Shown piece by piece: positions 17,283-24,662 of a DNA stretch of 64,000 nucleotides. Each line of letters opens with the position of its first letter. The first letter of the stretch is position 1. The stretch comes from DASUPK01 sp963695805 (lineage in GTDB: Bacteria > Actinomycetota > Thermoleophilia > Solirubrobacterales > 70-9), in assembly GCA_963695805.1 (NCBI GenBank), contig CAVOHV010000015.1:248001-312000 (forward strand), in the 5' to 3' direction. The position numbers and the translations under genes are program-made. Below the pieces are notes generated by a model. The model was not told the DNA's origin. It did not search any database and saw only the letters and a program-made list of their open reading frames with translations.

Positions 17283-17312
17283 ACCCTAGCAGAGTGTTGA
17301 CCTTGTAGTCAA
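17283..17312 (-). promoter_or_regulatory. Promoter and second copy of the 16-bp operator
   Basis: Read on the minus strand, 17312-17297 is TTGACTACAAGGTCAA, differing at one position from the perfect palindrome at 20650-20665. Its TTGACT is a consensus-like -35, followed after 18 bases by TAGGGT (17288-17283). The coding frame of the flavoprotein opens six bases later. Shared sequence and shared geometry indicate one regulator for both sites. Confidence 0.7.
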
Positions 17313-17314
17313 TT

Positions 17315-19423
17315 TCACAAACAGGCGAGCGCGTCGACCGCCACGCAACCCCGGCGGTGCACGACAACCGGGTTGAGCTCGACGAGCCGCAGCCCCCGCT
17401 CGAGCAGCAGGTCACCGAGCCGCGCGGCGAGATCCGCCGCCGCGTCGAGGTCGAAGGGATCGCCGCCTCGTCCGCCGGTCAGCACGCGGGCGCCCCTCAG
17501 GGACCGGATCGCATCGGCGACCCGCGTGGCGTCGGCCGGCAGTGGGACGACGGCTGCATCGCCCAGTGACTCGGTCCAGATACCGCCGAGCGCGACGGTG
17601 ACCACTGGGACCACCGCGTCGGCGCGGGCGGAGATCAGCAGCTCGACGCCCGGCTCAGCCATGCGCTCGACGATCAGCGCCGCGCCGTCCGCCTCCGGCA
17701 ATCCCAGCAGGCGCTCACGGGCCCGGCGCAGGTCGGCCTCGCCGGCGATGTGGAGGGTGAGCGCGCCCGAGTCGCTCTTGTGTCGCAATGCCGGGCCGGA
17801 GAGCTTAAGCGCCACAGGCCAGCCGAGTTCTTTCGCGCTGGCGACGCAGCCGTCCTCGTCCGCCACCTCGAGCTCGACGCCCTCAGGAACGGGAAGGCCG
17901 TGGTCGCGAAGCAGTCGCTTCGACTCCGCCTCGCCCAGCCACTCGCCGGGGGCTCCGTTCGTCCCCTGGCGGGCCCTGGAGGCCGCGGCGGCGATCGCCC
18001 GAAGGCGGGCTGGATCGCCCGGTTCGCCCGCCAGTGCGCGGACACACGCCAGCGCGGTGGCGAGGCCCGCCACCACCGGGATCTCGCGGGCGGAGAGCTC
18101 GCGCGCGGCGGCCTCGTCCAGCAGGTCCGGCAACGTCGAGGCGATCAGCGCAGCCGCATCGCAACGCTCCGCGCCGTCGACCAGACCGGCTCGAACAGCG
18201 CGCCACTCCGCCTCGTGCTCCGGGCGGAGGCCGGCCGGGTGGTCGTAGAGCAGGAGCAGCTGGTCGATTCCGGGATCGTCGCCCACCGCCTCCACGATCG
18301 AGGCGAGCAGCTCGCGCTCGCCCCAGATCAGGGACGTGTAGTCGAGCGGATTCCCCGGCGTCGCCGCGGACGGAAGGAGCTCGGCGAGCCTCTGCGTGGT
18401 CTCGTCGGCCAAGGGGGGCAGCTCGATCCCCTCCTCTTCGGCGAGGTCGGCGGCAATGCCCGAGTCTCCGCCCGAGCAGGTGAGGACGGCGAGACCCCCA
18501 GGTTCCCCTCGGCTCGGCCGCGCGCGCGGCTCGGCCAGGACACGAGCGGCCTCGAGGAGCCCGTGGGGGTCGCGGACCCAGGTCGCGCCTGCCTCCTCGA
18601 CGAGCGCCCGGAAGGCCCGCTGGTCCCCGGCCACGGCGCCGGTGTGCGCGGCCGCCGCCTCCGCGCCGGCGCGGGATTCACCCACCTTGAGCACCGCGAC
18701 GCCGACTCTGCGCTCGGCGCAAAGCGCGAGCGACTCGGCCAGCCTGGCGCCGTCGCCGTCCTCCTCGAGGAATAGTGCGATGGAGCGGATCCCCTCCCTT
18801 CGAGCAAGGGCCGCAAGCCAGTCGCCAGCATCGAGAACGGTCTGGTTGCCGGCGGAGACCAGGGTGTGGAAGTCGATCCCCCGGCGCGAGCCGATCGCGT
18901 TGACGGCGAGATTGCCGCTCTGGGTGATCATCCCCACGGGCCCGGGGCGGAGCTCCGGAACCGAGTCCCCCCAGAGGGGGGCGCGGGCTCCCACGGAGAT
19001 GATCCCGTTGCCGTTGGGGCCGCAGAGCGGGATCCCCGCCCTCCCGGCGACCTCCGCCAGCTCGCGCTCAAGCGATCCCCCGCCCGGCGCCTCGCCGAAG
19101 CCAGCGGCGATGACGATCGCACCCCGGCAACCGCGCTCGGCCGCCTCGGCGAGGGAAGCTGCGACCTTGGCCGCGGGTATGGCGAAGACGACCGCGTCGA
19201 CCGGCTCCGGCAGATCCGACGGGGATGGCACGCAATCCCGCCCGTGCACCGTGTCCCTGGTCGGGTGGACGCCCCAGACCGGGCCGGCGAATCCGGCCCG
19301 CTCTAGGTTGCGCATGACCGTGTCGCCGTAGGAGCCCGGCCGGTCGCTTGCGCCAACGACGGCCACCGAGCGCGGCTCCAACAGAGGCGCCGGATCGGGC
19401 CGGTGCGGGGCTCCCTCGGGCAC
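17315..19423 (-). CDS. ADP-forming acyl-CoA synthetase (acetate-CoA ligase family, alpha-beta fusion)
   Basis: 702 residues in the order CoA-binding Rossmann domain (SVAVVGASDRPGSYGDTV), succinyl-CoA-ligase-like domains with the phosphohistidine in AAAAHTGAVAGD, and a C-terminal ATP-grasp domain (GWPVALKLSGPALRHKSDSG). These enzymes interconvert acyl-CoA, ADP and phosphate with acid, CoA and ATP. GTG 19423 overlaps the acyl-CoA dehydrogenase stop by one base (TAGTG), so the two are one operon. The pair could activate and then oxidise an acid left by amine breakdown, or recover ATP from an acyl-CoA product. The acyl group is unknown. Confidence 0.88.
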   Translation of the reverse strand: MPEGAPHRPDPAPLLEPRSVAVVGASDRPGSYGDTVMRNLERAGFAGPVWGVHPTRDTVHGRDCVPSPSDLPEPVDAVVFAIPAAKVAASLAEAAERGCRGAIVIAAGFGEAPGGGSLERELAEVAGRAGIPLCGPNGNGIISVGARAPLWGDSVPELRPGPVGMITQSGNLAVNAIGSRRGIDFHTLVSAGNQTVLDAGDWLAALARREGIRSIALFLEEDGDGARLAESLALCAERRVGVAVLKVGESRAGAEAAAAHTGAVAGDQRAFRALVEEAGATWVRDPHGLLEAARVLAEPRARPSRGEPGGLAVLTCSGGDSGIAADLAEEEGIELPPLADETTQRLAELLPSAATPGNPLDYTSLIWGERELLASIVEAVGDDPGIDQLLLLYDHPAGLRPEHEAEWRAVRAGLVDGAERCDAAALIASTLPDLLDEAAARELSAREIPVVAGLATALACVRALAGEPGDPARLRAIAAAASRARQGTNGAPGEWLGEAESKRLLRDHGLPVPEGVELEVADEDGCVASAKELGWPVALKLSGPALRHKSDSGALTLHIAGEADLRRARERLLGLPEADGAALIVERMAEPGVELLISARADAVVPVVTVALGGIWTESLGDAAVVPLPADATRVADAIRSLRGARVLTGGRGGDPFDLDAAADLAARLGDLLLERGLRLVELNPVVVHRRGCVAVDALACL

Positions 19424-20628
19424 TAGTGGAGGATGCGCTCGACCCCTCGCCGCTCGAGGCCCCTGGCGATGATGAGCCGCTGGATCTCGCTGGTGCCCTC
19501 CCAGATCCTGTCGACTCTGAGCTCGCGCAGGAATCGCTCCGCGACGTTGGAGCGCACGTATCCGCGGCCGCCGAAGACCTGCACGCAGCGGTCAGCGCAG
19601 CGCCAGGCGGCTTCGCTTACGAACAGCTTCGCCATCGAGGCCTTGTGGTGGGCGAGCTTGGGATCGGCGCCGGCATCGATCATCGCGGCGACCTGGAGGG
19701 CGAGCAGCCGCCCCGCGGCAGCGTCAGCGGCCGAGTCGGCCAGCGGGAATGAGACGCCCTGATAGTCGTAGATCCGCTCGCCGCCCTGCTCGCGGGCGGT
19801 GGCCCAGTCGACCGTCTCCTCCAGCAGCCTCCACATCGACCCGACGCCCCTCGCGGCGATCCCGAGCCGCTCCTCGCTGAACCAGGATCGCTGCAGTTCG
19901 TCGCCGGCGCCGATCTCGCCGATGAAGTCCTCGGGACCGACCTCGACGTCGGTGAAGCGGATGGTCGGGTGGCGGTCCGGATAGCTGTGCGTGAAGTCCG
20001 GATCGTCGACGACCTCGACGCCCGGGCGGCCTCGATCGACGACGAACAGCGTCGGCAGCCGGTCGGCTCCGTCGACGAGGTTGGCCATCACGACGAGCAC
20101 CGTCGCGACGTCGCCAGAGGTGACGAACCACTTCTCCGCGTTGATCAGGAAGCCGCCGTCCGTTCGCGTCGCGGTCGCCTCGATCCGCGAGGGGTCCGAT
20201 CCGGCGTCGCGCTCGGTGACGGCGTATGCATCCTTTGCCTCGCCGCGCAGCGCCGGGCGGAGGTAGCGCTCGATCTGGGCCTCGCTGCCGTGCTCCCAGA
20301 CGTTGTAGGCGTTCGGGACGTGCCAGTTGATCGCGTTGGTGCTGCGCCCGTACTGCTCCTCGACGAGGACCCACTCGGTTCGCGTCCAGCCTTGGCCGCC
20401 GGCCTCGGGGGAGTGGAGGCCGCCCGCCAGGCCGGCCTCGATGGCCTCCGCCTTGACCCGGGCGATGGTCTCTTCGGCAAGGCGGCCGCCTCTCGCCTCC
20501 GCCTCCTCCTCGAGCGGCATCAGCACCTCCTCGACGAACGCGCGGGCGCGGGCCTGGATCTCCCTGGCCCGGTCGTCCAGGCCCGGAATCGGGTTCGAAA
20601 GGTCGCCGACGGGCGCCGTGGCCGGCAT
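19423..20628 (-). CDS. Acyl-CoA dehydrogenase
   Basis: 401 residues with the three-part acyl-CoA dehydrogenase fold: an N-terminal helical domain, the FAD/substrate segment YAVTERDAGSDPSRIEA and WFVTSGDVATVL, and the C-terminal domain with VFGGRGYV and DRIWEGTSEIQRLII, whose Glu is the usual catalytic base. It opens the minus-strand operon. The ATG lies eight bases after TAACGT, so the mRNA is probably leaderless, and its -35 is one arm of the shared operator. It is distinct from the heteromeric pair at 55.4-57.6 kb. Substrate unknown. Confidence 0.9.
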   Translation of the reverse strand: MPATAPVGDLSNPIPGLDDRAREIQARARAFVEEVLMPLEEEAEARGGRLAEETIARVKAEAIEAGLAGGLHSPEAGGQGWTRTEWVLVEEQYGRSTNAINWHVPNAYNVWEHGSEAQIERYLRPALRGEAKDAYAVTERDAGSDPSRIEATATRTDGGFLINAEKWFVTSGDVATVLVVMANLVDGADRLPTLFVVDRGRPGVEVVDDPDFTHSYPDRHPTIRFTDVEVGPEDFIGEIGAGDELQRSWFSEERLGIAARGVGSMWRLLEETVDWATAREQGGERIYDYQGVSFPLADSAADAAAGRLLALQVAAMIDAGADPKLAHHKASMAKLFVSEAAWRCADRCVQVFGGRGYVRSNVAERFLRELRVDRIWEGTSEIQRLIIARGLERRGVERILH

Positions 20629-20636
20629 CGTGGGGC

Positions 20637-20678
20637 ACGTTAATGCTGCTTGACTACAAAGTCAAGACTCCATACGAT
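20637..20678. promoter_or_regulatory. Shared divergent promoter/operator, TTGACTACAAAGTCAA
   Basis: The palindrome at 20650-20665 (TTGACT-ACAA-AGTCAA) gives a TTGACT -35 on each strand. On plus, 17 bases lead to TACGAT (20673-20678) and 8 more to ATG 20687. On minus, 17 bases lead to TAACGT (20642-20637) and 8 more to ATG 20628. The arrangement is mirror-symmetric to the base. One repressor dimer here would block both operons. The candidate regulators are the TetR genes at 23284 and 23957. Confidence 0.8.
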
Positions 20679-20686
20679 GGGGCGCG

Positions 20687-21865
20687 ATGACGCCCGCCCT
20701 GCCTCTGGACTCCGCACAGGTCTCGGAGACGCTGCGGCCCCTGGAGCAGGCAACGATGTTGCCGCCCGCCGCGTTCACCGACCCGGCCGTCCTCGACTGG
20801 GAGCTGGAGGAGATCTTCGCTGCTGGCTGGATCTGCGTCGGGCATGTGTCCCAGGTGAGCGAGCCCGGTTGCTTCCTGATGCGCGAGATCGGTCGCGACA
20901 GCGTCATCGTGATCGGGGGCCAGGACGGCCGGCCGCGCGCCTTCCACAACGTCTGCCGGCACCGCGGCTCCCGCCTGATCACCGAGGTCGAGGGCAGCGT
21001 CAAACGGCGCCTGCGGTGTCCGTACCACGCCTGGTCCTACGACCTGGACGGCTCGCTGCGCGCCTCCCCGCACATGGACGGGGTCGAGGGCTTCGACCCG
21101 ACCTGCAACGGGCTGGCGCCGGTGCGCCTCTCGACGATCGGGGGCCTGCTCCTGATCGACCTCGGCGGCGAGGCACCGGATCCGGGCGAGCACATCGGTG
21201 ATCTACTCGAGCACCTCGATCGCTACCGGACCGCAGAGCTTCGGAGCGCGGGCAAGGTCGACTACACGGTGGCCGCCAACTGGAAAGGGATCGTCGAGAA
21301 CTACAACGAGTGCCTGCACTGCCCCGGCGTGCACCCGGAGCTGAACGCGCTCAGCAACTACATGAGCGGCGAGGAGATGGAGGGAGACGGCGCCTGGTGC
21401 GGCGGGTCCATGACCCTGACGGGCGAAGGTGCCGCGACCATGGGGAGCGGCGGGGGCCACGCAACCGAGCGGCCGCCCATCGCCGGCCTCTCGAAGGACG
21501 AGCTGGGCTCGATCATCTACGTCGCGCTCTTCCCGAACGCCCTGGTCTCGTTCCACCCCGACTACGTGATGCTGCACACCCTCTACCCGCGCGCGGCCGA
21601 CCGGACCGACGTCGTCTGCGAGTTCTTCTTCGAGCCCGCCACCATCGAGGCGCCCGGCTTCGACCCCTCAGACGCGATCGAGTTCTGGGACACCACCAAC
21701 CGCCAGGATTGGAACGTCTGCCAGCTCGCCCAGATGGGCGCGGGCTCCAGGGGCTACAGCTCGGGGCGCTACTCGTTGGAGGAGACCGACACACACGCCT
21801 TCGACCGGATGGTCGCCGAGCGCTACATGGAGGCACTGCGCGATCGCGAGCCGGTCTCGGCGTGA
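20687..21865 (+). CDS. Rieske non-heme iron oxygenase, alpha subunit
   Basis: 392 residues. The Rieske [2Fe-2S] ligands are Cys90/His92 in NVCRHRGSR and Cys111/His114 in RCPYHAWSYD. The mononuclear iron site is in ENYNECLHCPGVHPE (His211, His216), with the third ligand probably the Asp in NRQDWNVC near 341. The bridging Asp of ring-hydroxylating oxygenases is Glu or Asn in this stretch. The shape and length fit the choline/betaine/stachydrine-type N-demethylating oxygenases more than arene dioxygenases, which is inference. No reductase or ferredoxin gene lies nearby, so electrons must come from elsewhere. Its stop overlaps the amine oxidase start (GTGA). Confidence 0.88.
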   Translation: MTPALPLDSAQVSETLRPLEQATMLPPAAFTDPAVLDWELEEIFAAGWICVGHVSQVSEPGCFLMREIGRDSVIVIGGQDGRPRAFHNVCRHRGSRLITEVEGSVKRRLRCPYHAWSYDLDGSLRASPHMDGVEGFDPTCNGLAPVRLSTIGGLLLIDLGGEAPDPGEHIGDLLEHLDRYRTAELRSAGKVDYTVAANWKGIVENYNECLHCPGVHPELNALSNYMSGEEMEGDGAWCGGSMTLTGEGAATMGSGGGHATERPPIAGLSKDELGSIIYVALFPNALVSFHPDYVMLHTLYPRAADRTDVVCEFFFEPATIEAPGFDPSDAIEFWDTTNRQDWNVCQLAQMGAGSRGYSSGRYSLEETDTHAFDRMVAERYMEALRDREPVSA

Positions 21866-23262
21866 GCGGGATCGCGGAGAGTCTCGGCGAGGTCGGTCCG
21901 GCAGCACGCAGGATCGAAACCGAGGTCATTGTTATCGGAGGAGGTATCGCGGGGCTGACCGCGGCCACCGAGTTGGTCGCCGCGGGCAGCGAGGTCCTCG
22001 TGCTCGAAGCGCGGGATCGCGTCGGCGGCCGCACCTGGAACACCGAGATCGGCGGCGAGGCTAACGAGCTCGGAGGGCAGTGGGTGGCGCCCTACCAGTC
22101 GGCAATGCACGAGGTGCTGGTAGATCTGGAGATCGAGCTCTTTGACACCTTCCGCACCGGGCAGCACGTTTTCGTGGATCAGAAGGGAAGGAGCCACCGC
22201 TACGAGGGGCATGACGCGCCGCTGGGGGAAAGCGCCGAGAAGGCGTTCGAGGCGGCTGAAACCAAGCTCGATTCGCTCGCGAAGGAGATGGACCCCGAGG
22301 TCCCCTGGGAGCACCCCGACGCCGAGCGGCTCGACCGCATCACCTTCGAGTCTTGGCTGCAGGAGGAGATCTCCGACGAGATGGCGCGCGACCTGATGCG
22401 CTCGTGGCTCGCCGGGGGCTTCCTGGCGAAGCCCGCACACACCTTCTCCCTGCTCCAAGGGCTATGGATGATCGCGGGGGCGGGCGGCACCTACGAGTTG
22501 TTCGAGCCTGAACAGTGCCTGGCTAAGCGCGTCGTTGGCGGCTCGCAGTTGATCTCGTTGCGGCTGGCCGAGCGGTTGGGCGATCGCGTTTCGCTGAGCG
22601 CCCCGGTGCGTGAGATCTGGTGGGACGACGATTCGGTCGTGGTCGAGGCAGAGGGCCTGATCGCCGAGGGTCGCAGGGCGATAGTCGCCGTGCCGCCGAA
22701 TCTCACCACCTCGATCCGCTTCCGCCCGGCCTTGCCGGCTTGGCGCATGCGGATGGCGCAGTCGCTGTCGCAGGGATCGATCAACAAGGTGCTGGCGGTC
22801 TACGAGACTCCCTTCTGGCGGGAAGAAGGACTCTCGGGCCAGGGCTTCGCGCCCTACGAGCTCGTGCGCGAGCTCTACGACAATTCGCCGCCCTCCGCCT
22901 CCGCCGGCGTCCTCCTGACCTTCCTGGCAGGTGAGAACGCCGAGCGGGCCGGGCGGCTGGACGACGAGGACCGACGCCGCGAGGTGCTGGAAGGGATGGC
23001 GAAGTACGTCGGGTCGCGAGCGCTCGAGCCGGTCGGCTACATCGAGACCGACTGGTCCGGTCAGGAGTGGACTCGGGGCGCGTACGGAACCAGCTTCGGC
23101 CTGGGGGGCCTCACCCGCTTCGGTGCCGACCTGCGCCGGCCCGTGGGACCTATCGACTGGGCCTGCAGTGACATCGCCGGTGTCGGCCACATTCACATGG
23201 AGGGTGCGATCCGCTCGGGCAGGCGGGCAGCCGAAACCTGTCTGGCGGCCGTGGCCGCCTGA
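21862..23262 (+). CDS. Flavin-containing amine oxidase
   Basis: About 466 residues from the GTG at 21862, which overlaps the Rieske stop. It has VIVIGGGIAGLTAATEL, VLEARDRVGGRTWN, LGGQWVAP, and near the end IDWACSDIAGVGHIHMEGAIRSGRRAAE, the FAD-binding pattern of monoamine/polyamine oxidases. Such enzymes oxidise an amine to an imine, giving an aldehyde, ammonia or amine, and peroxide. An open frame continues upstream for 184 codons, but that part is a shadow of the Rieske gene. Coupling to the oxygenase suggests that demethylation or hydroxylation and C-N cleavage act in series. Confidence 0.88.
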   Translation: MSGIAESLGEVGPAARRIETEVIVIGGGIAGLTAATELVAAGSEVLVLEARDRVGGRTWNTEIGGEANELGGQWVAPYQSAMHEVLVDLEIELFDTFRTGQHVFVDQKGRSHRYEGHDAPLGESAEKAFEAAETKLDSLAKEMDPEVPWEHPDAERLDRITFESWLQEEISDEMARDLMRSWLAGGFLAKPAHTFSLLQGLWMIAGAGGTYELFEPEQCLAKRVVGGSQLISLRLAERLGDRVSLSAPVREIWWDDDSVVVEAEGLIAEGRRAIVAVPPNLTTSIRFRPALPAWRMRMAQSLSQGSINKVLAVYETPFWREEGLSGQGFAPYELVRELYDNSPPSASAGVLLTFLAGENAERAGRLDDEDRRREVLEGMAKYVGSRALEPVGYIETDWSGQEWTRGAYGTSFGLGGLTRFGADLRRPVGPIDWACSDIAGVGHIHMEGAIRSGRRAAETCLAAVAA

Positions 23263-23283
23263 GCCGCGCCGTAGTCTGGATCC

Positions 23284-23913
23284 ATGGAGGAGGCGAGCGC
23301 CCCGCGGTCGGATGAGCCCGACGCCCGGGAGCGGATCCTCCGAGCCGCCTCCGACCTGATCGCCTCCGACGGGATCGACGAGGTGAGGATCGCCCGGGTG
23401 GCGAACCGGGCTCGCGCCTCGACCGCGCTCGTCCACCACTACTTCTCGACCCGGGAGGAGCTGCTCGCGCAGGCGCTGCTCCAGTCGTTCGAGCTCGCGG
23501 CGGACGAGCGCTTCGGGGCGGGCCCCGCGGCGGCCGGCTCGGCCACGGAGGGGCTCGCGATCGCGATCGACGAGTGCCTGCCGACCCCGGGGGAGGGGGA
23601 GCGCGAGTGGGTTCTCTGGGTCGAGCTCTGGCTGCGCGCGACCCGGGAGCCGGATCTGCGCCCGGTCGCCGGGCGGATGTACGAGAGCTACAGGGAGTGG
23701 GTGGCCCGCGTTATCCGCCGCGGCGTACAGAGCGGCGAGTTCCGCGAGGTGGACCCGGACGAGATCGCCGACCTGGCGATGGCGCTCTTCGACGGGCTGG
23801 GGGTTCGTGCCCTGATTCGGGATCCCGCCATGAGCCTCGACCGCGCCCGACGGATCGCGGCGGAGCGCCTGGGCGCGGAACTGGGGGTTGACCCGGCGTC
23901 TCTCGCTGCGTAA
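23284..23913 (+). CDS. TetR-family regulator (BetI-like)
   Basis: 209 residues with an N-terminal TetR helix-turn-helix (ERILRAASDLIASDG, IARVANRARASTALVHHYF) and an all-helical ligand domain that includes a WVLWVELWLRAT segment, usual in BetI-type regulators. The ATG is six bases after TAGTCT, so it is probably leaderless and has its own promoter 21 bases behind the amine oxidase. It is a candidate for binding TTGACTACAAAGTCAA. Its stop codon touches the operator of the next regulator. Confidence 0.88.
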   Translation: MEEASAPRSDEPDARERILRAASDLIASDGIDEVRIARVANRARASTALVHHYFSTREELLAQALLQSFELAADERFGAGPAAAGSATEGLAIAIDECLPTPGEGEREWVLWVELWLRATREPDLRPVAGRMYESYREWVARVIRRGVQSGEFREVDPDEIADLAMALFDGLGVRALIRDPAMSLDRARRIAAERLGAELGVDPASLAA

Positions 23914-23932
23914 GCTGAACGACGGTTCAGCT
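23913..23932. promoter_or_regulatory. 20-bp palindromic operator before the second TetR gene
   Basis: AGCTGAACGACGGTTCAGCT is a perfect 8-4-8 palindrome. It lies directly before a ribosome site (AAGGAGGAG) and the GTG start at 23957. Size and place are typical of TetR self-control, and the same regulator may govern the transporter genes that follow in the same direction. Confidence 0.65.
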
Positions 23933-23956
23933 TTCAAGGAGGAGAGCGCTGGCCAG

Positions 23957-24574
23957 GTGAGCCCTCGACCCCAGATCGATCATGTCAGGCGACCCCAGAT
24001 CCTCGCCGCTGCGGCCGAGGTGATCGCGGAGCGCGGCCTCGCCAAGACCCGGATCGCCGACGTCGCCGAGCGCGCCGAGACGAGCTCCCCCGCCGTCCTC
24101 TACTGGTTCGGCACCAAGAACAAGCTGCTGACGGCGGCGCTCCATGAGGACGAGCGCCTGTTCGACGAGCTCGTCGCCGAGCGGCTCGAGAGCCTCGATA
24201 GCCCCTCCGCCAAGCTCCGCGAGCTCTTCGAGATCTGCGCCGAGGACGCCAACTGGACGCTCTGGCTCGAGCTCTGGACGAGGTCGCTGCACGACGAGCC
24301 GATGCGAGAAGCGGAGCGGCAGGTCGAGGGCCGCTGGCGCGCCCTCTTGACCGAGGTGATCGAGGCGGGGCGAAGCACGGGCGAGTTCACCACGGACTCC
24401 GCCGAAAACGCCGCTCTCGCGGTAGGGGCGATGATCGACGGCCTGGCGGTCCAGGTCACGATCGAGGACCCTGCCGTCAGCCGCGAGCGCATGCTCGCGA
24501 TCTGCGTCTCCACCGCGGAGACGCTGCTTCACGCCGACCTCTCGGCCCGCCCCGCGCTGAAGGCGGCATCATGA
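23957..24574 (+). CDS. TetR-family regulator (BetI-like), second copy
   Basis: About 205 residues: RRPQILAAAAEVIAERGL, TRIADVAERAETSSPAVLYWF and KNKLLTAALHEDERL form the DNA-binding domain, then a helical ligand domain with WTLWLELWTRSLHDEP. GTG 23957 is preferred; reading further up would run through the operator. It is related to, but clearly different from, the regulator just upstream, and its operator sequence also differs. It precedes the first ABC transporter by 88 bases and most likely controls it. Confidence 0.85.
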   Translation: MSPRPQIDHVRRPQILAAAAEVIAERGLAKTRIADVAERAETSSPAVLYWFGTKNKLLTAALHEDERLFDELVAERLESLDSPSAKLRELFEICAEDANWTLWLELWTRSLHDEPMREAERQVEGRWRALLTEVIEAGRSTGEFTTDSAENAALAVGAMIDGLAVQVTIEDPAVSRERMLAICVSTAETLLHADLSARPALKAAS

Positions 24575-24662
24575 CCGAGGGCCGGCTCGGCGAGGCAGCA
24601 AAATACGCTGTCCCTGAGACCGTGCCCCACCTCGCGGACACCAAACTCAGGAGGGAACTCGA

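Noticed and set aside
21310..21861. A 184-codon upstream extension of the amine oxidase
   Set aside because: It is the out-of-frame shadow of the Rieske gene; the GTGA overlap at 21862 gives a natural start at the FAD-binding fold.
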